Origin: Bacteroidales bacterium
GTDB lineage: Bacteria; Bacteroidota; Bacteroidia; Bacteroidales; UBA932
Direction of reading: 5' to 3'
DNA length: 64,000 nt
Assembly: GCA_024401745.1 (NCBI GenBank)
Contig: JAKSKK010000001.1
Coordinates: 86,225-150,224 of the forward strand
The stretch's first letter is position 1; each line of letters starts with the position of its first letter. Shown here piece after piece: positions 24,996 to 34,438 of this stretch. Position numbers and translations under genes: made by a program. The notes under the pieces are model-generated. The model was given only the letters and a program-made list of their open reading frames with translations, did no database searches and had not been told where the DNA came from.

Positions 24996-26636
24996 TTATT
25001 TGCTCTGCTCGAGCTGGAGAGTCTTCGTGGTCTGGTCGCAGACCTCTGAAGGTCCCCAGTACTGGATTGAACCGGGATAGAGGTAGCAGGTATCGATTGC
25101 CCACTTGTCGCGGTTGGCTGCGAAGAACTTGAAGGGAGCGCCGTCGAGCTCTACAAGAGCCTTGCGGATGACGGGCTTGAACTTGCCTGCGCGCTTCTCG
25201 AGGTTCATCATCATAGTGATAGGAACGCCGCCTGCGATCCACTCCTCTGCGGGAGCTGTGGTGTTGCGGATGACTGACATGTAGCCGGTCTTGCCGCAAG
25301 CCACGAGGCGTGATGCGTTGAAGCCGAGTGAGTAGCAGTAGTCTGCGTCGAAGTTTGAAGGAGCTGCGCAGCGGCCTTCGTATCCGAAGAAGTGGTGCTG
25401 TGCGCTGAACTTGCCGACGTACTCGCCTGCCTTCTTCATCTCAGCAAGCTTCTTTCCTACCATCTCTGAGAGGAGCTTCTCGGTCTCGATGAGAGATACC
25501 TGTACGTTGCCGTGAGGGTCGCGGTCAAGTGCGAGCTGGCGTGCAACGCCTGCGGGCAGGCTGGTGAATGTTGCGAGGTTGGCTGCGCTGAGGTGAGCCT
25601 TCACGTATTCGATCTGGTCTTCGCGTGCAACGGCCTTTGCCTCGTCAGTTGCGAGAACGTCGTTGAGCTCTGCGATGAGCTTCTTGATGGCGGGGATGAA
25701 CTCGATGAGACCCTCGGGGATGACCACTGTTCCGAAGTTGTTGCCATTGGCAGCGCGTGCGGCTACGGTCTTTGCGATGTATGCGACGATGTCGTCGAGG
25801 CTCATTTCCTTAGCCTCCACCTCCTCTGATACGAGGCAGATGTTGGGCTGGGTCTGGAGTGCGCACTCGAGAGCGATGTGTGAAGCGCTGCGGCCCATCA
25901 CCTTGATGAAATGCCAGTACTTGCGTGCTGAGTTGCAGTCGCGCTCGATGTTGCCGATGAGCTCAGAATATGTCTTGCAGGCGGTGTCGAAGCCGAATGA
26001 AGCCTCGATCTGCTCGTTCTTGAGGTCGCCGTCGATGGTCTTGGGGCAGCCGATCACCTGAACGCCGTAGTTCTTTGCTGCGTAGTACTCTGCGAGCACG
26101 CATGCGTTGGTGTTGGAGTCGTCGCCACCGATGATGACGAGAGCCTTGATGCCGAGTTCGCGGAGGATCACGATACCCTTCTCGAACTGATCGACTTCCT
26201 CAAGCTTGGTACGGCCTGAGCCGATGATGTCGAATCCGCCGGTGTTGCGGTATGCGTCGATGATCTCCGGAGTGAGCTCGACGTACTTGTGGTCAACGAG
26301 ACCGCCGGGGCCCATGAGGAAACCATAGAGCTTGTTGTTGGGATTGAGACTCTTGATACCGTCGAACAGACCTGAGATGACGTTGTGTCCGCCGGGAGCC
26401 TGGCCGCCTGAAAGGATGACACCGATGTTGAATGATGCGGTGTTTGCCTCTGTACCCTGAGCGAACTCCACTACGGGCATGCCGTAAGTGTTGGGGAAGA
26501 GTTCCTTGATTTCTGCCTGGTTGCCTACTGACTGTGTTGCGGCGCCTTCAACTGCCTTTACAGGGCCCTGGAGAGCCTTGGGAAGCTTGGGCTGATAAGC
26601 GGCGCGAGCTTTCTGGAGATTTGAAATAGATGTCAT
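24996..26636 (-). CDS. pfp: pyrophosphate-dependent 6-phosphofructokinase
   Basis: Cytosolic PPi:fructose-6-phosphate 1-phosphotransferase, a reversible glycolytic enzyme. The 546-residue size is that of the long PFP class. The PPi-type donor site reads IIGGDDSNT, with Asp in place of the Gly found in ATP-dependent enzymes, and the catalytic loop is [21 protein letters not shown] and the substrate-binding segments are also standard. A separate ATP-type pfkA lies 6 kb away in this window. The gene starts a unit with trmH, tamL and GH13 and has its own -7 box. Confidence 0.92.
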   Translation of the reverse strand: MTSISNLQKARAAYQPKLPKALQGPVKAVEGAATQSVGNQAEIKELFPNTYGMPVVEFAQGTEANTASFNIGVILSGGQAPGGHNVISGLFDGIKSLNPNNKLYGFLMGPGGLVDHKYVELTPEIIDAYRNTGGFDIIGSGRTKLEEVDQFEKGIVILRELGIKALVIIGGDDSNTNACVLAEYYAAKNYGVQVIGCPKTIDGDLKNEQIEASFGFDTACKTYSELIGNIERDCNSARKYWHFIKVMGRSASHIALECALQTQPNICLVSEEVEAKEMSLDDIVAYIAKTVAARAANGNNFGTVVIPEGLIEFIPAIKKLIAELNDVLATDEAKAVAREDQIEYVKAHLSAANLATFTSLPAGVARQLALDRDPHGNVQVSLIETEKLLSEMVGKKLAEMKKAGEYVGKFSAQHHFFGYEGRCAAPSNFDADYCYSLGFNASRLVACGKTGYMSVIRNTTAPAEEWIAGGVPITMMMNLEKRAGKFKPVIRKALVELDGAPFKFFAANRDKWAIDTCYLYPGSIQYWGPSEVCDQTTKTLQLEQSK

Positions 26637-26672
26637 GATATTAAAAATGATGATTTACTTTTTTAACGAGTG

Positions 26673-26702
26673 CAAAATTACCAAAAATTGTTTATATATT
26701 TG
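26673..26702. promoter_or_regulatory. divergent -7 boxes for pfp and the DUF1508 gene
   Basis: Minus-strand TAATTTTG (26680-26673) precedes pfp with a leader of about 31 bases; plus-strand TATATTTG (26695-26702) precedes the DUF1508 gene with a leader of about 39 bases. The boxes are 14 bases apart. Confidence 0.55.
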
Positions 26703-26746
26703 TGCGATTTGAAGAATAATTCTTAACACATAAAACAAAAATCAAA

Positions 26747-27079
26747 ATGGGAAAATTTGTTGTTACTGTCCGCAAGAACGGAGAATTTCAGTTCAATCTT
26801 AAGGCTACCAACGGCCAGGTCATCCTCACAAGCGAAGGTTATGTAAAGAAGGAGTCATGCCTCAACGGCATCGAGTCTGTAAAGAAGAACGCTCAGATCG
26901 AGGAGCGCTTCGAGATCAAGACCGCAAAGAACGGCAAGCCTTACTTCAACCTCAAGGCCAGCAACGGTCAGGTAATCGGCGCAAGCCAGATGTATGCTTC
27001 AGAGCGCACAATGAAGCAGGGCATCGCTTCAGTCATGAAGAACGCTCCCGAGGCTCCCGTAATCGAGCAGATTGACTAA
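26747..27079 (+). CDS. DUF1508 (YegP-like) double-repeat protein
   Basis: A 110-residue cytosolic protein made of two tandem YegP/DUF1508 repeats of about 50 residues each: FQFNLKATNGQVILTSEGY in the first and YFNLKASNGQVIGASQMY in the second. The repeats form a compact alpha/beta dimer-like fold; the biological role is unknown. Single gene with its own promoter and a strong terminator (27101-27124), which suggests independent, possibly abundant expression. Confidence 0.85.
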   Translation: MGKFVVTVRKNGEFQFNLKATNGQVILTSEGYVKKESCLNGIESVKKNAQIEERFEIKTAKNGKPYFNLKASNGQVIGASQMYASERTMKQGIASVMKNAPEAPVIEQID

Positions 27080-27100
27080 TTCTCAGAAACTGATAATTGA

Positions 27101-27124
27101 GCCGGCCTGGTGCCGGCTTTTTTT
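27101..27124 (+). terminator. rho-independent terminator of the DUF1508 gene
   Basis: GCCGGC-CTGGT-GCCGGC followed by seven T. It ends 5 bases before the start codon of the next gene, so that gene either relies on read-through or on a promoter within the hairpin region. Confidence 0.85.
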
Positions 27125-27129
27125 GAAAC

Positions 27130-28422
27130 ATGAAGACTTTTGTGAAAATCGCTTGTGTGGCAGCACTCGCCATGGCAGCATGCGCCTGCACACAGAAACC
27201 CAACACTCTCTCCAAGGCTGAACAGGCTCAGGGATGGGAGCTCCTCTTCAATGGCGTCGACATGACCGGCTGGCGTGACTTCAACGGCACCGAACTTACC
27301 AACGGCTGGAAGGTCGTGGACGGATGCATCCAGGCTCCGGGCGACGGCAGCGACGGTTCAGGCTACATCGTGACCGACCGCAAGTTCGCCGACTTCGAGC
27401 TTGTATGGGACTGGAAGCTCACTCACGGCGGCAACAGCGGCATGATCTACCATGTTGTGGAAGGTGAGCAGTGCGACGTTCCGTATGTGACCGGCCCCGA
27501 GTATCAGCTCATCGACAACGACGGCTGGGAGGAAGTCAATGCTCCCGCTAAGCTCGAGCTTTGGCAGCGCCTTGGCGTCGACTACGCAATGCACCTCCCC
27601 GATGACGAGGCTGCAATGCCCGTAAATCCTCAGGGCGAGTGGAACACCTCGAAGATCGTCTTCGACAACGGCCACGTAGAGCACTGGATCAACGGAGTCA
27701 AGATTCTTGAGTTCCAGGCATGGACCGACGACTGGTTCGAGAAGAAGAACAGCGGCAAGTGGGCAAATGCACCCGAGTACGGTCTTGCTCACGAGGGCCT
27801 CATATGCCTCCAGGACCATGGCGATCCTGCATCATTCCGCAACATCAAGATCCGCGAACTCCCCCACAAGCCCGCTGCTGAGACCAAGAGTCTCTTCAAC
27901 GGCAAGGACCTCACAGGCTGGGAGCTCTTCGGCTGCATGAACATGTATGTGGATGCCGAGGGCAACCTCGTGACAGAGAACGGCGAGGAGCAGGAATACG
28001 GCTATCTCGGAACCCGCGAGTACTATAAGGACTTCGACCTCAGCGTACAGTTCAAGCAGGTCTCAAACGGTAACTCAGGCCTCTTCTTCCACTCATTCGT
28101 TACCGACTACAACCACGTGAACGGCTGGCAGTGCGAGGTTGCACCCGAGGGATGCGACACCGCAGGCATATATGAGTCCTACGGCCGCGGCTGGCTCGTC
28201 CAGATTCCCGACGAGAAGGAGACCATCCTCAAGCCCGGCGACTGGAACGACCTCCGCCTCCGCGTAGAGGGTGACCACGTCCAGACCTGGCTCAACGGTG
28301 AGCCCATGATCGACATCAACGACGAGTGCTTCGCAAAGAGCACCGGCCGCATCATGCTTCAGGTCCATGACGGTTACGACATCGTAGTCCTGTGGCGCAA
28401 CTTCAACCTCCAGGAACTTTAA
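27130..28422 (+). CDS. lipoprotein with two DUF1080 (3-keto-disaccharide hydrolase) domains
   Basis: A 430-residue exported lipoprotein (signal peptide with AMAACAC, Cys18 or Cys20). Two DUF1080/PF06439 jelly-roll domains follow: about 30-245, opening with WELLFNGVDMTGWRDF, and about 255-430, opening with KSLFNGKDLTGWELFG; each ends with an FRNIKI/WRNFNL strand. The family binds or hydrolyses 3-keto-glycosides made by a glycoside 3-dehydrogenase; no such dehydrogenase is in this window. The tandem arrangement implies intramolecular pseudo-dimerisation or two specificities. It is probably part of the glycan-degrading region that extends to 39.3 kb. Confidence 0.82.
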   Translation: MKTFVKIACVAALAMAACACTQKPNTLSKAEQAQGWELLFNGVDMTGWRDFNGTELTNGWKVVDGCIQAPGDGSDGSGYIVTDRKFADFELVWDWKLTHGGNSGMIYHVVEGEQCDVPYVTGPEYQLIDNDGWEEVNAPAKLELWQRLGVDYAMHLPDDEAAMPVNPQGEWNTSKIVFDNGHVEHWINGVKILEFQAWTDDWFEKKNSGKWANAPEYGLAHEGLICLQDHGDPASFRNIKIRELPHKPAAETKSLFNGKDLTGWELFGCMNMYVDAEGNLVTENGEEQEYGYLGTREYYKDFDLSVQFKQVSNGNSGLFFHSFVTDYNHVNGWQCEVAPEGCDTAGIYESYGRGWLVQIPDEKETILKPGDWNDLRLRVEGDHVQTWLNGEPMIDINDECFAKSTGRIMLQVHDGYDIVVLWRNFNLQEL

Positions 28423-28436
28423 TTCAATCGATATCA

Positions 28437-28473
28437 GGGAGTTCGGGCTTTGCGGCCCGGACTTCCTTTTTTT
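28437..28473 (+). terminator. rho-independent terminator after the DUF1080 gene
   Basis: A 12-bp stem with two wobble pairs (28437-28448 with 28455-28466, loop TTTGCG) followed by seven T. Confidence 0.85.
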
Positions 28474-28484
28474 ATGTACAAGCC

Positions 28485-29489
28485 ATGGGAAAGAGGATAG
28501 AGTACCTTGATTTTCTGAAGTTCTTCGCGATCTTCTGCGTCCTTCTCGGACATTCCACCGAGCAGATATCTGCCGACATTTTCTGGGACCACCCGATATG
28601 GAGCTTCATCTATACCTATCACATGCCTCTGTTCATCTTCCTCAGCGGCTTCTTCTTCCGTTCGGCACTGAAGAAGGATTTCCTCACTGTCCTGTAGGAG
28701 AAGTCCATTCAGCTGCTCATACCATCAGTCACAGCATTCCTCATTGGAGTGATCATAATGCTGGCCGGCAGGACAAAGGCCATAGCAGACCTCTGTGAAA
28801 TGTCTTTTAACGGATTCATGAACTCCGTGTGGTTCCTCAAGTGCCTGTTCCTCTGCATAGTCTTAATGTATCCTCTATGCAAGCTCTGCAGGAAGGACTG
28901 GACCGCGGCACTCGTAGCAACTGTGGGCATCATCCTCTTGCCGGGAGCTCAGGTCGTGAACTTGAACTTCATGCTCCCTATGTTCGCGCTTGGTATGCTC
29001 ATTGGCAACAGGGTCGACAAACTCGAGAGACACTGGAAGCTGTGGACAATCCTCTCGGCAGTGGCATTCTTTGCACTGCTCCCCTTCTGGTCCGGCCGAC
29101 TTACAGTATACATGGTACCGACTGTGACGTTCAATGCCGGATCAATCGACTTCCATAACCTCGGAATCACCGTCTACAGGCTCGCCATTGGTGTGGCCGG
29201 TACATTGCTCTTCTTCTTCCTTTCAAAGCCCGTTTACGGCTTCCTGAAGCGCTTCAGCTGGACGCAGACCCTTTGCCGGATCGGTGGTGCGACGCTCGGC
29301 ATATATGTGCTGCAGACTTTCACCCTTGAGATATTCATCCACTGCCTGAATGTCTTCATTCCCCTTCCCTGGTCGTGCCTGGCAGCGCCGATAATAGCAA
29401 TAGCAGAGCTCGTGCTCTGCTACTGCATAGTCTGTCTTATCCGTCGCAGCAAGCTGGCAAGCCTGCTGATTCTCGGACAGAAACTCTAG
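28485..29489 (+). pseudogene. acyltransferase-3 family gene interrupted by an in-frame TAG
   Basis: From the ATG at 28485 (MGKRIEYLDFLKFFAIFCVLLGH, the usual start of integral-membrane acyltransferase 3 proteins with the catalytic His in LGH) the frame runs 70 codons to TAG at 28695-28697, then continues in the same frame with typical family sequence (EKSIQLLIPSV, then multiple membrane helices) to 29489. Removing that single codon restores a protein of about 334 residues with ten helices. TAG is used as a normal stop elsewhere here (kdsC), so recoding is unlikely. A recent nonsense mutation, or a sequencing error, is the simplest reading. The end overlaps the convergent GH106 gene by 4 bases. 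Confidence 0.75.
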
Positions 29490-32389
29490 TATTTCAGTAC
29501 AACCGGGCCCAGCAGACCGGCTGGTGCCAGTGCATGGTTCGCCTTGTAGAAGGCTGCCGTGGTGTATGTGGTCTTCTTGGGACAGTCGGGCTGTGCGTCG
29601 CCGATGAGGCGGTTCACCCAGGTGTTGACCACGTTAACCTCTATGGTGTTCTCCCCTGACTTTAGGAACTTTGCGACGTTGGCTGTGAAGGGAGCTCTCC
29701 AGAGAATGCCAACCTCCTCGCCATTGATCCTGAGCTCGCACAGGTCACAGACTCTGCCGAGTTCGAGCACGGCTACCTTGGGTGCCTTGTCGAGCGAGAG
29801 GGTCGTCGAGTACCTGCAGGTTCCTGAGAAGTACTTCAAGTCTTCGATGTCGGACTCCGTATAGTCGCTCAGCTCTTCAACGTCGATGGTCCTCTGGGGG
29901 AATTCCATCTTCCAGGCCTTGAGCTCAATGCTGCTGCCGGAAGGCTGGGGTGCTGCGGGTGCCGTGTAGCTGCTCTTGGCCTTGTCGGGAGTGAATACCA
30001 CGAACACGGCATCATTTGAGAAGAGATGCATGGGGATGATGGTCCTGCCGTTCTCGACGCGGTAGCTAGTCTCTGTAATCTCACCGCTGTCGGGGGTCCA
30101 GATGACGGGCTTCTGGCCTGCGCATCTGAGCGATATCTCAGCGTTCATCTCGCCGTCGGTGGGATTGTCTATCCAGTAGAATTCGGTGTTGCCGGTCTTC
30201 CTGTGCACGAAGCGGAGCTCAGCGGGGCCATCGACGTCCTTGGGCGTAGCAGCGATGGCGGATTCGAGGTCGCCGATCTCGCACATAGGTGCTCCTGCAT
30301 CGGTGAGTTCCTGAAGGCGTGCAGCCACTTCTTCAGACTGAGGAAGACCTGCGATGTCGAGGCAGAGGATGCTGTACTCTGCTCCTGAAGGTGCAACGAT
30401 GCGACCATTCTTCACTTCGATGTCGAACAGGCCGTCGGCATTGATGAAATCGTAGTTGTAACCAGTGGGAACGGGGAATTCCTTCAGGGCATACTTGGCG
30501 GTGACGTTGGTGTCCTCGCCATAGTAAACGAGCACGTCAGAGATGTTAAGGCCGCGTGACATCATGTATGAGGTCCTTGCCAGGTAGTCGGTCCAGGCCT
30601 TTGCCTGCTCTGCCCATGTCTCGTGGCGGTTGAACCACTGGCCGTAGCCCATGAGGCCGAGGCCGGGCTTGCAGTCGTCGAGCGGCTGGGATGAGGACTC
30701 ATGCACGAATATGCGGTTTATTCCGCTGGCGAACTCGGTGTCGGCCAGCCATTTGATGCGTTCGGGGGTGAAGGTGTAGGCATTGTCTTCCCAACCGTCT
30801 GCGGTGAATGACTCAGTGGCTACCCACTGGCCTCCGTAGAGGTGAGAGAGCGATGCTGACTCGCGCATGTCGGCCACGGCAACGGGTATGGTGGAGTGTG
30901 AGGTGGGACGGTCGACCTTTGCCCAGCATGCAGCCATAGGCACGTCGGCGTGGCGCTTGATCGACATTCCGTCGGTCACGAACACGCGGCCGTTCTCCTG
31001 CGACTCGAGGCATACGGTGCCGATTCCGTATTCGGCGGCTATCTCCTTCACGCTTGCGTAGCTGGCCTGATAGAGTTCGCCTATGGTGCGGCGCCAGTCG
31101 AAGAGGAACTTCTCGGACGCTTCCACGCTCTCGAGAATCTCTCCGGTGAGGACGGGCATCCAGGGCAGCATCGAGTAGCCTCTGCGTGCCTCGAACTCCT
31201 CGAACATCTTCGGTGTCCAGGTCTGCCAGCCGGCCTCGTAGCTGTCAACGAGCAGCTCAGTGATACCCCTGCTGCCTATCATGCCGCCGGTGGCCTCCTT
31301 GTACATGTCGAGGTACTTCACGAAGTAGTTGTGATATGCCTCCTGGTCGAGCTTGTCGACCTCCAGGCCGGTTGCCTCCTTGGGCGCGGGTCCGTTGCGC
31401 TTGCCGGTAAGGGTGTAGCCGAAGCGTATTATGCGCCAGCTGCCGTAAGGTGCCTCCCAGTTCAGCGTGCCGTCTTCCTCCATCATGTCGGTAAGGTCAG
31501 TGACTGACTCCTTTGCGGCCACGTTCTCCCCATTCGGAAGGATGGTGGGGAACTCGTTCAGGTCGTATGGCGAGCTGAATCCGGCCTTTTCCTCAGCCTT
31601 CATGATGCGTGTCTGGTTGAATAAGGTGTATTCGGGCGCTGCCTTGCCTGATTCATCGACCAGACGGAATTCCTGGGCCTTCGTGGGCGGGAAGTTGATG
31701 GTGATGTCGCCGGCGTTGGTGCCGGGGATGCGGGCAATCTCCCTGAAGTTCACGCCGTCATCGCTTGCCTCGAGGACGAGGCTGTGGTCGTATGGCTGAA
31801 CGTTCCACATGTTGCGGCCTCCGCGGCCGTAGACCTTGATCGACCTGTAGTCGTCGCATTCGTCAGGCAGATAGACTGCCAGCACCTTGATGTCCCTGTA
31901 GAAGTCGAGATTCGTCTTCGGCTGAGGAAGAGTGATGACGGGGTCCTCCCCTTCCTCTACGTCGACGTAGCTCCATACGAGGCGCTTCATGGCATCTTCC
32001 TTCTCGACCCACGGTCCACCCGTGTTGCTCCAGCCGGGAGAACTTGCTATGCCCACGGTCATTCCGAGCGAGTCGGACATGGCAATCGCATAGCGGAACG
32101 CGTCCTTCCAGTCGTCGTGCATGTAGATCATGCGGTTCTCGACGACGGGCGGCATGTTGATGCCGGCGTCGAAGTGATGGTATCCGCCGATGCCAATGCG
32201 GTGCATCCATTCGAGGTCCTTGCGGATGCCGTCCTTGGTGATGTTGCCGTCTTCCCAGTGCCACCATACGCGTGGACGGGCCTCCATGGGAGGATTGCGG
32301 AATTCTGATTCAAGAGTCTTGAAATCATTGTCGCCTGCGCAGGACATGAGTGCGAGCGCAGCTGTTGCAAGTATGAGTAACCTTTTCAT
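29486..32389 (-). CDS. GH106-like alpha-L-rhamnosidase, lipoprotein
   Basis: A 967-residue exported lipoprotein beginning at the ATG at 32389 ([17 protein letters not shown]; lipobox LMSC); an in-frame start seven codons upstream is rejected because it would overlap the promoter. The N-terminal catalytic barrel shows [24 protein letters not shown] and GGYHHFDAG, typical of GH106 and relatives acting on terminal alpha-L-rhamnose; after it come beta-sandwich domains, the last with [27 protein letters not shown]-type galactose-binding fold. Substrate not proven. The gene is divergent from pfkA, with a -7 box (TACTTTTG) 18 bases upstream. Confidence 0.82.
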   Translation of the reverse strand: MKRLLILATAALALMSCAGDNDFKTLESEFRNPPMEARPRVWWHWEDGNITKDGIRKDLEWMHRIGIGGYHHFDAGINMPPVVENRMIYMHDDWKDAFRYAIAMSDSLGMTVGIASSPGWSNTGGPWVEKEDAMKRLVWSYVDVEEGEDPVITLPQPKTNLDFYRDIKVLAVYLPDECDDYRSIKVYGRGGRNMWNVQPYDHSLVLEASDDGVNFREIARIPGTNAGDITINFPPTKAQEFRLVDESGKAAPEYTLFNQTRIMKAEEKAGFSSPYDLNEFPTILPNGENVAAKESVTDLTDMMEEDGTLNWEAPYGSWRIIRFGYTLTGKRNGPAPKEATGLEVDKLDQEAYHNYFVKYLDMYKEATGGMIGSRGITELLVDSYEAGWQTWTPKMFEEFEARRGYSMLPWMPVLTGEILESVEASEKFLFDWRRTIGELYQASYASVKEIAAEYGIGTVCLESQENGRVFVTDGMSIKRHADVPMAACWAKVDRPTSHSTIPVAVADMRESASLSHLYGGQWVATESFTADGWEDNAYTFTPERIKWLADTEFASGINRIFVHESSSQPLDDCKPGLGLMGYGQWFNRHETWAEQAKAWTDYLARTSYMMSRGLNISDVLVYYGEDTNVTAKYALKEFPVPTGYNYDFINADGLFDIEVKNGRIVAPSGAEYSILCLDIAGLPQSEEVAARLQELTDAGAPMCEIGDLESAIAATPKDVDGPAELRFVHRKTGNTEFYWIDNPTDGEMNAEISLRCAGQKPVIWTPDSGEITETSYRVENGRTIIPMHLFSNDAVFVVFTPDKAKSSYTAPAAPQPSGSSIELKAWKMEFPQRTIDVEELSDYTESDIEDLKYFSGTCRYSTTLSLDKAPKVAVLELGRVCDLCELRINGEEVGILWRAPFTANVAKFLKSGENTIEVNVVNTWVNRLIGDAQPDCPKKTTYTTAAFYKANHALAPAGLLGPVVLKY

Positions 32390-32407
32390 TGTGATGTTTG
32401 AGACAAA

Positions 32408-32437
32408 CAAAAGTACGAAAAATAAATTGTATCTTTG
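32408..32437. promoter_or_regulatory. divergent -7 boxes for the GH106 gene and pfkA
   Basis: Minus-strand TACTTTTG (32415-32408) for the rhamnosidase gene, leader about 13 bases; plus-strand TATCTTTG (32430-32437) for pfkA, leader about 17 bases. Confidence 0.55.
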
Positions 32438-32459
32438 TCAGATAAATGTTAGTAGGACA

Positions 32460-33434
32460 ATGAAAGAAATCAAGACCATAGGTGTTCTTACTTCAGGAGG
32501 CGACGCTCCGGGAATGAATGCCTGCATCAGGGCCGTCACCAGGGCCGCCATTTTCCAGGGCTGGAAGGTATACGCCGTATACCGCGGATGGGAAGGACTC
32601 ATCAATGACGACATAAAGGAATTCACCACGGAGAGCGTGAGCAACACCATACAGCGCGGCGGCACCATACTCAAGACCGCCCGCAGCAAGGAATTCCTTA
32701 CAGTCGAAGGCCGTCAGAAGGCATACGACAACATGTGCAAGTACGACATCGATGCCCTCGTGGTCATCGGCGGCAACGGATCGCTTGCCGGCGCCATGGA
32801 ACTTGCCAAGGAGCACGACGTTCCCGTCATCGGACTCCCCGGCACTATCGACAACGACCTCTACGGCACCGACTCCACCATTGGATACGACACCGCGCTC
32901 AATACCATCATGGAATGCGTCGACAAGATCCGCGATACCGCGACCTCGCACGACCGCATATTCTTCGTGGAAGTGATGGGCCGCGACGCAGGATTCCTCA
33001 CCCAGAACAGCGCAATTGCGGCAGGTGCCGAGGCAGCCATCATCCCTGAGGACAATACCGACATCGACCAGCTCGCCAACTTCATCAACCGCGGAATACG
33101 AAAGAGCAAGAACAGCAGCATCGTGCTCGTATCCGAGAAGGACGGCGGTGCTATGCACTATGCCGAGCGCGTCCGCAAGGAATATCCTCAGTACGACGTG
33201 CGCGTTTCCATACTCGGCCATCTGCAGCGCGGCGGCACCCCTACCGCATACGACCGCATACTCGCCAGCCGCCTTGGCGTTGCGGCCATCGAGGCCCTTC
33301 AGGAAGGCCAGCGCAACATCATGGTCGGAATCAAGGATGACCAGATAGTCTATGTGACCATCACAAGGGCAATCAAATGGGACAAGCCGATAGACAAGGA
33401 ACTGATCAACGTCCTCGGCATTCTCTCGATATAA
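32460..33434 (+). CDS. pfkA: 6-phosphofructokinase, ATP type
   Basis: A 324-residue glycolytic kinase in the PfkA size class. Start chosen at [21 protein letters not shown]; an open frame continues upstream but crosses the promoter. Conserved parts: GGDAPGMNA for ATP binding, [25 protein letters not shown] with the catalytic Asp, and MGRDAGFL for fructose-6-phosphate. The donor-site motif is VIGGNGS: the second residue Gly (as in ATP enzymes) is kept, but the Mg-contacting Asp of E. coli is Asn. It is monocistronic and ends at a strong bidirectional hairpin. Confidence 0.9.
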   Translation: MKEIKTIGVLTSGGDAPGMNACIRAVTRAAIFQGWKVYAVYRGWEGLINDDIKEFTTESVSNTIQRGGTILKTARSKEFLTVEGRQKAYDNMCKYDIDALVVIGGNGSLAGAMELAKEHDVPVIGLPGTIDNDLYGTDSTIGYDTALNTIMECVDKIRDTATSHDRIFFVEVMGRDAGFLTQNSAIAAGAEAAIIPEDNTDIDQLANFINRGIRKSKNSSIVLVSEKDGGAMHYAERVRKEYPQYDVRVSILGHLQRGGTPTAYDRILASRLGVAAIEALQEGQRNIMVGIKDDQIVYVTITRAIKWDKPIDKELINVLGILSI

Positions 33435-33439
33435 TGATC

Positions 33440-33470
33440 AAGCCCCCGCACAATGAAAGTGCAGGGGCTT
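33440..33470. terminator. bidirectional terminator between pfkA and the downstream lipoprotein gene
   Basis: AAGCCCCCGCAC (33440-33451) pairs with GTGCAGGGGCTT (33459-33470), one mismatch, 7-base loop. The T-run is short on both sides (GTTGT and GATCATT). Confidence 0.6.
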
Positions 33471-33491
33471 GTTGTATATAGTAGGTTAGAA

Positions 33492-34331
33492 TTATTCGCT
33501 TACGTGTGCAGGCCACATGTACCAGCCACCGTCGTTCCATTTGTCGGCACACTTTACACGACCGGCGCCGTTCTCGGAGTTCCACTCGACGTCAGCCTGC
33601 CACCAGCCGAGTCCCATATGGTTGTAGTATGCGCTGATGGAATGGTTGTATGCGGGGTCGGTTGCGGTTGCCATCCAGGTTATCTTGCTGTTGTGGAAGA
33701 AAGGATTGATTCCGCAGCAGATATGTGCGAGTTCGTATGTGAGCTCGACCTTGCTGATCCTGCGGTTTGCGTTGCACTCCCATCTGCTTGTGACTGCAAC
33801 GTCGGTGGGAGAGATGAGGTCGGTGGGGCCGACTGCAACCTTCCACTCACCCTCGCGGCCATCCTTGCTTGATGTGCCGGTAAGCCATACGAAGTTCTTG
33901 AGAGTGAAGAGGCCCTCGCTTGAAACTGCGAGTTCCCATTCCACGTGGTTGCGCTTCTCCTTGCCCACGAGTGACACTGTGTAGACGGTGAAGCCGTCCT
34001 TGACGTCACACTGCCACATCCAGACGCCGTCGCCCTGCTGAACGGGATGAATGTTCACAAAGGCTTCGAAGCCCTGGACGGGGATGTTGATTATCTGTTC
34101 GTAGAGTGTGTTCCAGTTCGCAATGATCGACTCGACCACATACTGGAAATATTCGTTGCAGTCGCCTGCCTTGGTGGCCGTGCCCGTGAATGTGGAAAGG
34201 TCCACCTTCACTGATTCTACGGGAGGAAGAATGGGTGCGGTCTGGTCTGTATTTTCTTTCTGGCAGCTTGCCGAGAGAAGGACGACTGATGCAACAACAA
34301 TAATCTTCAGAATATTCTTCATATTGCTCAT
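33492..34331 (-). CDS. hypothetical exported lipoprotein
   Basis: A 279-residue protein with a lipoprotein signal (VVLLSASCQKE; Cys23 in the longer form). A second ATG three codons downstream is an alternative start. The mature protein is rich in Trp (for example GDGVWMWQCDV, GWWQADVEW, GGWYMWPAHV) and seems all-beta, as in surface glycan-binding proteins, but I recognise no family. It lies among the glycan-degradation genes of this region, which makes a carbohydrate-related role plausible but unproven. Confidence 0.55.
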   Translation of the reverse strand: MSNMKNILKIIVVASVVLLSASCQKENTDQTAPILPPVESVKVDLSTFTGTATKAGDCNEYFQYVVESIIANWNTLYEQIINIPVQGFEAFVNIHPVQQGDGVWMWQCDVKDGFTVYTVSLVGKEKRNHVEWELAVSSEGLFTLKNFVWLTGTSSKDGREGEWKVAVGPTDLISPTDVAVTSRWECNANRRISKVELTYELAHICCGINPFFHNSKITWMATATDPAYNHSISAYYNHMGLGWWQADVEWNSENGAGRVKCADKWNDGGWYMWPAHVSE

Positions 34332-34404
34332 TTACTACTTTTGACAATTAATAGATGCTGTTCATGCCCGAAATGTTGCATTGGCATATTCGGGAAAGAT
34401 TTGC

Positions 34405-34412
34405 TAAATTTG
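34405..34412 (+). promoter_or_regulatory. -7 box of the fused hydrolase operon
   Basis: TAAATTTG, 27 bases before the ATG at 34439. Upstream ATTG at about 21 bases is a weak -33 match. This would drive both esterase-fusion genes. Confidence 0.5.
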
Positions 34413-34438
34413 AATGATTCATAAATTCCTGTAAAAGA

